DNA from: Amoebidium appalachense
Taxonomy: Eukaryota; Ichthyosporea
DNA length: 64,000 nucleotides
Reading direction: 5' to 3'
NCBI GenBank assembly: GCA_963693365.1
Contig: CAVNZM010000003.1
Coordinates: forward strand, 5,208,001 to 5,272,000
Shown: piece by piece, positions 13,966-35,300 of the stretch
Layout of the letters: each line of letters opens with the position of its first letter
Numbering within the stretch: the stretch's first letter is position 1
Notes under the pieces: model-generated
What the model was told of the DNA's origin: nothing
What the model saw: the letters and a program-made list of their open reading frames with translations, nothing else
Databases searched by the model: none
Made by a program: the position numbers and the translations under genes

Positions 13966-14240
13966 TGTCCCTGTTTTAGAGCCTTTTCCTGTTTGTACCT
14001 ATAGCTGGTTATTGTATTATATCATAGTATTCTTTTTTACTTTTACCAAAGGCACCCGCTTTGCACGTATAAGAAACTTCAAGTGTGGCCATCCGTAGGA
14101 GTATGGAACAACTCCACTTGTAACGTTCAGATCTTGTGTATATCGGATATCAGCGCTGTTGTTTTTTCTTCTTTCTTAATTTTTATACCGAATCCCATGA
14201 CCTCGTTCTCTTTTTATGCACAATACCATGAGTACACATG

Positions 14241-14246
14241 AATAAA
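14241..14246 (+). promoter_or_regulatory. Possible polyadenylation signal AATAAA
   Basis: AATAAA about 280 bases after the stop codon of the membrane-protein gene, in a T-rich stretch. Position and strand fit, but such hexamers are common by chance. Confidence 0.35.
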
Positions 14247-14994
14247 GTGATCTATGAAATGCACCAACAAAACTTCTTAGAAGTGAAAAATTTTATTGTT
14301 TTTCGGGGTGTACATACCGTTCGTCAAACTATATGGCTTGGTACCGAGATGCATCTATTCGGACACCTCTGTAATAATCATTCCATGTGCACTTGAGCAT
14401 ACTTGCTACGCACCAGCACACCATGCGAATTGGAAGCATGCATGCAGGTGTACGTAGCACACACGTGCATTGGCAAGTGGATAGCACACACATTCACACA
14501 CACACACACATACGGACAGAATGTGACGTGCAAACATTTACAAGCACAACTGTAATAGTATAGATATCGCGCAGCCATGTGCGGTTCATACCGTAGCATA
14601 CCACACACATAGTCGCAAACACACACAGCCGTTTACTACCACAGACACAAACGTGGACGTGCACGTGTATGTACGGTGTTAATTTGTAGTGACTGTTGCA
14701 AATGTATGCCTCGGTTTGTTCGCTTCCTGTTTTTTTTTTTTTTGTGGGCCCCCAAAGGGGGAGGGGGAGGAGGAGGGGCGGGGAGGGGGGGAGGGGGGGG
14801 GGGGAGGGGGGGGACTTGTCTAATAAGGGATGGTGGCCATGGGCGTGGTATCTATATTTTTTGTGGGCCCCGGGGGGGTGGAGGGGAGGACGCTGGTTTG
14901 ACTCGAGGGGTGCACGGTGGACATACGTATGGTTTTTCTTTTTCTTTTTTTTCGTGGGTCCCCCGGGGGAGGGGGAGGGGAGGGGGAAGGGCGG

Positions 14995-15028
<34 letters not shown>

Positions 15029-15172
15029 CTACTGGCTTAAGGAGGGGTCGTGGACGTGGTCGTAGGTCGTGTGTTCGAAGCAAAGCGTGCAAGTGGCCGG
15101 AGGGAGGAGGGGGGGAGGGGGGGAGGGGGGGAGGGGGGAGGGGGGAGGGGGCGGTGGGGAGGAGGGGGGTTG

Positions 15173-15309
<137 letters not shown>

Positions 15310-15459
15310 CAGCGTGTGCAAGTGCATGGGAGATTCGAATGAGGGAGTGCTTGTGTGTACCCGCTTGCCTGTCCGTGTTATATAAAACGAGAGGCAGGAG
15401 ATAGACCGTCTTCTCTTCTTTGTTTTTGTAAGCGTACTTGTGGCACACTGCTAGGAGTG

Positions 15460-15535
<76 letters not shown>

Positions 15536-15700
15536 CCTTTCTGGGCAGCATGAGCATATGTGTTACGCACACGTGCGCGGATCCGTTTTAGTTGCTCTGT
15601 TAAAAAAAGCGTGATTCGTGTACGTCCTTGTGTGTGCGCCGCGCGACATGGCCACACATGACTTCTAGTTGCAGCCGTTTTGGGCTTTTGGGTTAAGTTT

Positions 15701-15840
15701 TCGAGCATGATTGTGCATGATTGTGCATGATTGTTCATGAAGCTGCATGAATGTGCATGAATGTGCATGAATGTGCATGAATGTGCATGAATGTGCATGA
15801 TTGTTCATGAATGAGCATGAAGGTGCATGATTGTGCATAT
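15701..15840. repeat. Decamer minisatellite, 14 units
   Basis: Fourteen consecutive 10-bp units on the pattern NNGTGCATGA, such as ATGTGCATGA and TTGTGCATGA, with few substitutions. Each unit contains the palindromic core TGCA. The unit length is close to one DNA helical turn. Confidence 0.95.
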
Positions 15841-15921
15841 CTGTGCACGTGCACACCCACGTGTGTCGTGCACACGCACACACACGTGGGTGTGCAGGCA
15901 TGGCTGTCACGGTAGGTGTGT

Positions 15922-15952
<31 letters not shown>

Positions 15953-16310
15953 GGAGGGGGGGAGGGAAGGGGGGAAGGGGGGAGAGGGAGTGGGGAGGGG
16001 GGTTGGTGGATGTATGTATTTGTGGTTGTGTTCATGTTTGTGTGCGTGTTCGGATTGCAAAGTAACAGGCCAGGTTGCTCACCTGCAAAACCCCCGTCTG
16101 CGTTTTCCAGGCCAGTGTGTGGATGGAAGACGAGGGTGTGGGCTGGGCTGGTCTGGTGGCCCAGAGTGGCCGGCTGGTGATTAAGACTGTATAGAGAGAT
16201 AGGTCAGTGATAAAAGGAAGGGGTAGGGAAGGGTGCGAGTCGATTAGAAGTCTACAGAAGGGGGAAGTAGGAAGGGCAAGGGGAGGAGGTGGGGGGGGGG
16301 TGGGGGGGGG

Positions 16311-16451
16311 GTGATGTATGCGTTGAGAGGGTTGGAAATATGGAGGAGACAACAAAGAGCAACAACGAAAAATCACAAACGTGGGACATCCAAAATCAAA
16401 CAATTAAGCGTGCAGGCAGAAGACACTTGAACAGAGCCCATCATCAGGGGG
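16311..16451 (-). repeat. Dispersed repeat A, copy 2 (about 141 bp)
   Basis: Same sequence and same limits as the copy at 3333-3471, again bounded by poly-G on both sides. Divergence between the two is modest. Confidence 0.75.
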
Positions 16452-16576
16452 GTTCCTATGCCTCCACAAAAGCGGGGGAGGGGGGTGGGAGGGGAGAGGA
16501 TGTACGGGATGGGGGGAAGGGGGGACGGGGGATGTGCAAGAAAGGTGACAAAACCATTGAGGGGTGGTCAACAATT

Positions 16577-16607
<31 letters not shown>

Positions 16608-17488
16608 GGGGGGGGAGGGGGGCACGCACTTGTTTTTGTGTGTTGGGGGTGAGAGATTAAGGAGAAGAGGACCTGGGGGGGGGGGGGAGGGGGGGGGGGG
16701 GTCATAAAGTTCCGAAAGGAAGGAGAATAAAGAGAGGACATACCCATCTATGGCCCGACTTTGTCAAGGGCTTGTCAAAGTCGTTTTCTTGTTCTACTTT
16801 CAGTGCATGTGGATGCGTGCATGTAATTTCTGAACAATGTTTGTGTTCACGTGTGGGCACGTGTGATTTTCTAAATACAGTGGCTGTTTCATAATCGTAT
16901 ATATTGGTTTCTTTTATAGGCAAAAACTCGCACCTTTTCTTTTTTTTAGTATTCTATCTTACCTTTCCATTTTGCCTCATAGAGGATACCGTCTTCCACT
17001 TGGCTCCACCTATGCCCCCTTGTAGAACGGCAGAACTACATCAAGGCGCACCCCCCCCAAAAAAATATACAACAAAAAATAAAAACCCACCCACCTTCCC
17101 TTTTTACAGCCCCGGCATGTCCCTGCCGTGTGGCTGCATTCGGTCCACCGTTGAGGCCCAAAATGGCTGCTGAACTCCGCACCGTGGCTGCATGCATCCC
17201 ATGCACGTGATATTGGTCCAATTAGAGAGAGGTATTGGAGGAAGGTGCCGAACCCCAACAGTGCCCAGTGTTCTTTAATCATTGCCTCACTTTAGCCATA
17301 GTAAATCCAAAGGGGAAGAAAACTTTCACATACCGTATAATCCAAAGCACGATACCCCCCCACCCCCCCACCCCCCCACCCCCCCCCTCTCCCCAAGGGT
17401 GAAATTGTGTGTGTGTATGTGTGTTTGGGGTGGGGGGGAACGGGGAACGTGGCAGGTGGGGTGGTGGAAGGGGAGGGCCGGGGGAGGG

Positions 17489-17530
<42 letters not shown>

Positions 17531-18296
17531 TAGACTGTGAGGTGAGGAAGTGGTAGGCTAAGGGGTGGGCGGCCGTGGGGGAGGGAGGGCGGAGGGGTGC
17601 TTGGGGGGGGAAGGGGAAGGGAATGGGGAGAATGGGAGGGAGGCAGGGGTGTTCTTAAAACGAAAAGATCATGAATAATGAAGTGGAATTGTTATTGAGG
17701 GCAGGCAGGCCAGACGCACGGTGGTGTGGAGGGCCGGGGGGGGGGGGGGGGGGGGAGGGGGGGGGGGAGGTGTGTGTGGGGCGGGTTGGGTGTGTGTGTG
17801 TGGGGGGGGGGGGGGGGTGGCGGGTTGGGTGAGTGTGTGGGAAGGGGGGGGGGGGGGGGGGGGGGGGTTGGTTCAGTATATGACAACAGTTACATGTTTC
17901 TCATTTTTCCTGCACATGATGTCAGGTCCGCCCATCCACGTAAACAAATCGAATACGGTATATCTACCACCAAATTCCTCCCCCCCTTCCCCGCGCCCCC
18001 GTCCTCCCCCCAACCACCCCCGGCTGCCCCCCAACCCTCCGGCATCCCTGTATTCATCTCCACAAGCACCCTCCCCAAAGATATCACCATTCACACACAC
18101 AGTGAGGGGCTTGATCGTTTTGGTCGTGTTAATTTGCAGGGGGGCATAAACTGCTTGTGCCGGCCTGTATATGGACCCTTTTTCTTTATCTTTTGGTTCT
18201 TTCCTCTTCATAAGGAAGGTGAGGAGGGTGGGGTATGAGCTATTTCGACCCAAATTTCCAGTCTCACACCAACGGTTAAGGGTGCAATGTCCATGT

Positions 18297-18323
18297 GTGT
18301 GTGTGTGTGTGTGTGTGTGCGTG

Positions 18324-18364
<41 letters not shown>

Positions 18365-18394
18365 GTGTGTGTGTGTGTATGTGTGTGTGTGTGT
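18297..18394. repeat. (TG)n array with CG and CA interruptions
   Basis: About 98 bases of nearly pure TG, followed after a short spacer by a long G run (18440-18478). This TG-then-G order recurs across the window. Confidence 0.95.
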
Positions 18395-18439
18395 TGGGGT
18401 AGAAGGAGGGAATAGGAGAGGGAAGGGTGGGGGTGGGGG

Positions 18440-18477
<38 letters not shown>

Positions 18478-20141
18478 CGCGTTGAGTTTGTGGTGTATGA
18501 GCGATCAGGCAAGAAGGGTAGGGGCAGAAGGAGGAGGAATGGGCTGGGTAGGTGGGTGGTTGAGTGGGTGGGGGGGGGGGGGGAGAGAGGGGGGGGGGGG
18601 GGGGGAGGGGGGGGAGATCGATTGTGATGCTTACTCTGGTGCATGTGGCAACGGCAGAGGTGTGCTGGCCTAAAGAAGCACAGCAATTTGCAACCCGCTG
18701 TCCAAACATGGTGTCTGAGGTCGTAGTGGTCGAGAAGCGTGCGGGGGAGAATGTGCGCAGGACGGGGAGGGGGCGGGGGGGGGGGGTTGGGGGGAGGAAA
18801 GGGGGAGGGAGGAGGGGGGGGGGGGGGGGGGGAAGGGGGAGGGGGGGGGGGGGGAAGGCGGGAGAGGGGGGGTGGTCAGCAACAAAGTTTGTTTGGTTGA
18901 AAGACCGAAAAAGTAAGAAGAATGGGGCGAGTTGGTGTTGAGGGGTTTACTTCGGTCAGGGAAGAATGGTAACGGGATAATCCTGAACAGCAAAAAGGGG
19001 GATCGGGGCCGATGGGGACAGGGAAGCGAGGGGAAGAATTGAACGGGGCAGATGTAGGCAGGTAAGAAAGAAAGGGGCAATTCATGCCATAGGCATGACT
19101 GAGATGGTGGTAATGTTGGGCTAATGGAGTGGGAAGGTTGGTGGTTGCCCACGGTGAAAACTGCGGTAGGGGAAGAGGGGAGAGGTTGGACGAGAGGAAG
19201 GAGAGAGGGCGGTGGGCGAGTTGGGGTTTAAAACATGGTGATGTCGCTTGAAGAACACGCTCAGAACAAGAGGGGTCGGCTTCAAGCTGGTCAACGCAAA
19301 CCCTGAAGCATTGCTCCCATTTTATGTTGCACACCGTGCGCGGGCCTTTTTATAACCGCTTGCTACTTTGCTCTTGGCACTTTGGACTAGCGCACTGCCC
19401 CATGCCCCCATTCAAGTTTCGCTCGGCCTATGTCAACATGTGGCAAAAACCAGATGGTACGTGGGACACACGTTAACCCCCCACCATCAGCACCATATGT
19501 GCTTTCAAAGTACTACACGTGACGTGTGGGGATCATGCTTGACACTTGTACCGTACACAGAGTGCATGGGTGCGTGTGTGACATGTACATCAGTGTGTTA
19601 CGGTGCAAACAGTGTGAGACCGGTACTGTGCACATATGCATGTAAACCCGCGCGGATGAATACAAAAATTCAAAAACATTATCCCGTAGTAATAATATTC
19701 TTTTGATAATTTGGGCACCATTGGATTTTTTTCAATGGAAAGGGGGTGTCTTAGAACATTTTATTGATGCTCTGGGCTTATTGCAAGAGATAATAGGGTA
19801 TATTTACCTGAATTTTGGGGGCCAAAACCGGGAAATGATTGCAGGGCTGCGGTTCCCTGACAACCAATCAAATGCATGGACCATAGATAAGCTTTTTATG
19901 GAAGGTGTTTTTTCTCATACTTGTCACAGACTCTCTTCATGACAAGTTCCGTTTTGGGTAGGACTTAGGACTCGATTTTGGAGACTGAAACATGCTGGGG
20001 TGTGATTTTTGATGTAGTTGAGAAAGGAAAACATCAATAGCTCAGAAGCCAAACGTGTGTGAGAGGGTGCAACTTAGTGGCCCACTTTGTACCTCACATC
20101 AACATCAACAAACAAGCAACAATCCTCCTTGTTAGTTCACC

Positions 20142-29474
<9,333 letters not shown>

Positions 29475-29502
29475 GAGGACGGGTGTGTGTGTGTGTGTGT
29501 GT

Positions 29503-29541
<39 letters not shown>

Positions 29542-29809
29542 GGGAGGGATCGGTAGGTGTTGGAAGAGTTGTGTTTTCTTTTTCCTTTCGTTCTTTTTTT
29601 TTTTCTTTTTTTTTCCCCCTTTTTTTCGGGGGGAGGGGGGGGAGGGGGGGGACAGAAAGAGAAAGAGGGAGAGAGAGAGAGAGAGAGAGAGAGAACCGGC
29701 ACTTGTGTTCACGGGCACGGAAGTGTATGTTTAGTTTTATTCGTTTGTGACACGTAGGGTCAATCGCATCTCACAGTATGGGCTCGAGGTGTTTTTTTGC
29801 TTTGTTATG

Positions 29810-29892
<83 letters not shown>

Positions 29893-32112
29893 GGGGGGGG
29901 GGTTACACATTTGGTTTTTGATGTTTGTCTAATCGATTACCAATCATGTTGAGAGTTGTGTTGTTTTGCCCAATGGAAACCAATGAAAAACAAGTATATT
30001 AATCGTGGATGTATTTATTACCGGGTCAAGAAAGGAGAGTTGGTTGAACTTTCCAGGTTGTTGCAGAAATTTTTATAAACATGTTTGCTACTTTTTTTAA
30101 AAAAAAATATAAAAAAATTGCTACCTTTTTGGTTGTTTCAAAAAATTAATGCCGCTTTTTGGGTATGACTTTGCAGTTGTGCACACTGTCAGACTATGTA
30201 CATAATGGGTCAGTTACATCGGTATCATTGACAATCACGGTGCCTTCAAATAATGACGTCTGATATAGCTACAGTCATGATATATTTGCAAGCAAAATCC
30301 GAACGATGATTTCGCTGCAAGCAAAGGCAGAAGCATACACAAACGAAGCTCAGGCTCGACCAAGTCGACGCACACACCATGCACACACGTACACACGTTT
30401 AGTCTTCATGCACGTGTATGAGGTTTGTACATGACATGAAGTACTACTACATGCACATATGTACTTGTGTATCATCATCCTACTTAACAGAGTTTCGAGT
30501 CACTGACAAGACGATACCACAATAGTTTTCACCCGTCTGCCCGTGGTCCGGACCTTCTAATAGCTTCGAAAACACTCATCCTTCAAAACGGATCAAACGG
30601 TTACCACATGTAAGCCAACACAACCATGTGCGCATGACAGACTGGAAGAATATCATTATACACAAATGAATTTTAACATGTTCTACTGTAATGGAGTTGA
30701 GCTTAATATGTTCTGTGCCTTAAGTAAACATGACAATGCAAACCCCAGCCCCGGGCGGCCGCCGGCCCATTCACACGTACATGTCATCACATGGCTATCC
30801 TATCTGATATTTGCTGTGGCTTATCGGGCAGTGATTCACACAAACACACTCCAGGCTAAAAATAGCCGGTCCCCGCCAATCACGTTCTATTTGGTGCAAT
30901 TTGAAGAGACAATGCACTGCAATGCGATTGCGGGCTGTACACACTCGCATTATCATGCACCATTGGATGGTCTCTAAGTTTGGAGGCTCGAGTAAGCCAG
31001 CGTTGAACCCCTTGTCCATATGCATGCGCGCATGCCGTGATGACTCCGCCTATTCACCAGGCCTATAGCTCAGGCTAGCTCCAGATGTGGACGTTGCTCA
31101 CTACACAGCACATGTCTTACCTACCATGTGCATCTGCAATTTGAAATGTGATAAATTTTTGATGTGTGTTAAGGTGCACACATGATTTTGGATCTCTTTG
31201 TGGTATAAACGATTGAAGGTGGTGTGTTTGCTTCTTGGCTAGAAGCTTGGGCCTGCGCCGGTCACGGAACAAGAGTACCATCCGATTGGTTCGGATCGCA
31301 TCGCTTGAGCAACGCGTTGATTTGTGTGCGGCTTGGCAAAGCTGGGTCACCGTCACTAGGACCCCCATGGCCCTGAATCAATGTGTACATGTGGTGGCCG
31401 AGTAATTTGTTTCAAAACCTTTAGTCTTGTCTGTATTGTAATTTAGGTATATTTTATTCTGCAGGCACGTTAGCATAGATACATGAAGGGCACATGCAGT
31501 ACCCCTACCGATAGTTATTAGATCTCTGTGCACGTGTGACTCACTGACAAATGACAATTTCCTTTGCTTCCTTTGCATAAAAGTTTGCCTGACCCGACAT
31601 ATGCAAATGTTAGAATTGCAAGCTCGAACATCCTCTATGTAGACACAATAAGATATAGTGTAGAAGGGCCGAAAAAGCTCAAATTTTGTTTTAAAAACAT
31701 GTATATCGCGCATTGATGTTCACTGAATATATTCCAATGGAAACATGACTCGATATTCTAAATTAACCAATCGGAACGCGCCAACAAACAAAGATCGTGT
31801 CTCTATTTTGATTGGTTACGGCAGTTCAATTAATTTGCAGTGGTATTTACCTGAAATTCCCGCGTTCATCTGCAGGACCGATGATGTAGCGGTTTTATTG
31901 GCAAACTATGGGTCTAATGACCAATGATTATTGTTAGCTTTATACCTCTCTTTAGGCTTTGCAAAGTTGTTAATTTAAATGACGTTCCCCTGTGCGGACT
32001 TTGGCCTGAATAGGCTGATCGTTAGTCATGCAGCTTCATGGCAAGGTTACATATGTAATCCAGACGGTGTGCAAAAAGCCAATCAAATTACGCGACCGCA
32101 CAATTCGTCTTG
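29475..32112. other. Intergenic region, no gene supported
   Basis: Starts with G, T and GA tracts and a (TG)n-G run (29807-29902). From 29930 on it is low in simple repeats. Short ORFs here lack domain-like composition and splice partners. Confidence 0.6.
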
Positions 32113-32157
32113 CCAATGTTGTCCAATAGGATAGGACCACAATTCACCTATATAAAG
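32113..32157 (+). promoter_or_regulatory. Core promoter: two CCAAT boxes and a TATA box
   Basis: CCAAT occurs at 32113-32117 and 32123-32127, and TATATAAAG at 32149-32157. A pyrimidine-A start-like TTTCAGTTCAG lies about 25 bases further on. The first ATG of the surface-protein gene is 234 bases after the TATA box, with no ATG between. This is the clearest promoter in the window. Confidence 0.7.
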
Positions 32158-32390
32158 GCCCAACCACATCCCAAACTTTCAGTTCAGCAACGCGCCGGTT
32201 TCGGGTACACAAAAGGCACTTTTCGTTTCCCGTAAGAATCACTGCGGCGAAAGTTGTAGGCAGTCAGCAGCATTAGCTCTACATCAGGCGCGCAAAAGGC
32301 GCATTAGGGGGAACCCCGTTTTTGGCCCCACTTGATCGTAGCCTCCAACACGTAGTTTTGTGTGTGTCTTGGCACTGCGAGAGGACACAG

Positions 32391-35300
32391 AATGAGGGGC
32401 TCGAGGTTATTCGCAGCTGCAGGCATGCAGCTGGTGCTTGCCATGTTCTTGTTGGTCAACTTTGCCCCCACAACCGAGGGTTGTAAGTACTCCTTTCTTT
32501 CTTTTTGCCATGTTCTTGTTGGTCAGCTTTGCCCCCACAACTGAGGGTTGTAAGTACTCCTTTCTTTCTTTTTTTTTTTGCTTTTTTTTGGTGATTTTTT
32601 TGGCTTGATCTGTCATATTTTGACGTGCATCACTGCATTGCATACATGCAAGCATGCACATGATGCAGTTGGCGTCAACGCATCAACGGTTCACGGCAGT
32701 TGGCGTCAATGCATCAACGGTTCACGGCGAGTTGAAGTGTGTGGGCGTGACTTTTAGCAGCCATGGTTTTCTCAGCCCTCCCTTTTACATTTATTATCTC
32801 CTGCTATTTTTACCCCTCGTGTCACAAATTGCTGCACATAAATTTGCAATTATGATTTTGCAATTATGCGTGCTATTTAACAAATAGATTCCGTGCACGG
32901 ACCGTTCTAACAGCACTGTACCCTATCACAGTGCTGTTCCTCTTCTTCAAGAAGCCTGAGTTCAATTTTTTCAAGCCGGGCCAGTTGCCATCACCCCCAC
33001 CCCCACCACAACCACCGATGCCAGCCCCGCTACCCACACCACCCGCATGCCCACCCACCCACATCTGGTCTGGTGCATGCGTCTGTCCTCCCGGCCAATC
33101 GGTTCAGCCAACAGGCCGCTGCGGGTGCCCCAGTGATCGATTTGTGTACCAGGGCCTGCAGTGTGTGTGCAAGCCTGATTACACGCGTGTAGGGAATGAC
33201 TGTGTTTGCCAGGCACCCCGTAAGGACGTTGCCGGTACGTGTGTGTGCCCTGGGTCTCTTAAGTGGATCGGGGGCACGTGTGGGTGCCCTGCCCCCAAGG
33301 TGCCAGAGGGTAACACGTGTGTGTGCCCGGCCACATATGTGGATTCAGGTGCTACCTGTGTGTGCCCGACCGGATTGGTTCCTCTGAACGGACAGTGTGG
33401 TTGCCCAGGCTCTCTGCAGCTTGTGGTGAGTGCTTACACTACCCCCTCCCCCCCTCAAAAAACGTGGTTTCTTGCATGCACATTAATTTTTTGCTTAATT
33501 TTTTGTTTCTTTTTTTTTCGTGTGCACATATAATTTTTACTATTATATTTACTATCCTTTCCTCAAGAAGGGATTTTCATTTTGTATCGTTATTTTTCGA
33601 TTACATGCTTTTTTTGCCCTAACGTCGAATCCCCACAGTCCCCAGGCAAGTGTGGCTGCACGGACCCCAACAAGGTGCAGTCAGGCAACCAGTGCGTGTG
33701 CAAGGCCACATACACAAACATTGCTGGCCGCTGCGTGTGCCCGGAGGGCCAGGTGGAGACAAACGGCCGCTGCGCATGCCCCGACACATTCCAGTGGCTC
33801 TCTGGCAAGTGTGTGTGCCCGGGTAACCTCACCCCTATCAACGGCAAGTGTGGCTGCCCCGCACCCCAAACACGCGCCACGCCCACCGGTACACGCTGTG
33901 TTTGCCCGGCCACATACCTCATCTCCGGCTCTAAGTGTGTGTGCCCGGCCACCCAAGTCGACCTCGGTACTCGCTGCGGTTGCAACCCCCCACAGACACT
34001 TCAGATGGGCAGCTGTGCCTGCCCTGCCCCTCTTGTTCTGCGCAATGGCACGTGTGTGTGTCAGAAGGCAAACTATCAGTACATCAACGGGAAATGCCAG
34101 CCACCACCACCCAATCCGGCTCCCTCTCCCTCTCCATCTCCCAGCCCGTCTCCTGCTCCATCTCCCAACCCGGCTCCCGGCCCAAGCCCATCACCCTCAC
34201 CCAGCCCGGCTCCCGCCCCTGCTCCCGGCCCGTCTCCCGCTCCCAACCCGACGCCGGCACCACTACCCTACTACGCCTCCATTTCTGGGTATGTGTTCGT
34301 TGATGTTAACGGTAACAATGTGCCTGCACCAAGCAATGGCCTTGGAGGGTCTGTTGTGACTCTCGTCAACACCGACAACCAGCCGATCGCAAATGTAACG
34401 ACCAAACCTGACGGCTCATACACGTTCACCAACGTTGTGCCCGGCATGTACGCTGTTGTGGTTGTTTCTGTTCCTGCAAACAGTGGCACCCCGGTGAACA
34501 AGGACAGTGCTCAAATTGTTACCGTCCCCAACACGGGCCTTGTCAACATCAACTTTGCCTACGTCAAGCCTAGCCCATCCCCCAACCCGTCTCCTTCTCC
34601 CGCCCCTGCCCCGGGTCCCTCTCCAGCACCCGGCCCGTCTCCGGCCCCCGCTCCGGGCCAGTATGGCACCATTAGCGGTGTTGTGTATGAGGACATCGAC
34701 ATCAACGGCAAGCCCAGCACCGACGAGGGTATTCCCGAGGTTTCCGTCTCCCTAGTTGATGCAAATGGAAAGGTTATTGCCACGGTCACCACCAAGGATG
34801 ACGGCAGCTACGCATTCACTAATGTCCCTGCCGGCAAGTACACCGTCAAGATCGACCCTGCCAGCGTCGACGGCCTTAACCCCATTGGCCACAGTGGCTC
34901 TGCTGTGGTTACTATTTCTGGCCCTGCCACCGCCACCGTCAACTTCCCCTACACCTCCGACCCTGAGTACCCCATGCCGCCCCCCAGCCCGTCTCCTGCA
35001 CCTGCTCCGGCCCCGGCACCCGCACCTGCCCCTGCTCCCACACCCAGCCCGTCTCCTGCACCTGCTCCGGCCCCTGCCCCTGCACCCGCCCCTGCTCCCA
35101 CTCCCAGCCCGTCTCCTGCACCTGCTCCGGCACCCGCACCGGGTCCCTCTCCCGCCCCCGGTGGCACCATCAGCGGTGTTGTGTATGAGGACATCGACAT
35201 CAACGGCAAGCCCAGCACCGACGAGGGTATTCCCGAGGTTTCCGTGTCTTTGGTTGATTCCACGGGCAAGGTTATTGCCACTGTTACCACCAAGGATGAC

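Noticed and set aside
16105-16195. Possible terminal exon after TTTTCCAG
   Set aside because: Open for only about 28 codons, with no matching donor or upstream exon in a compatible phase that I could support.
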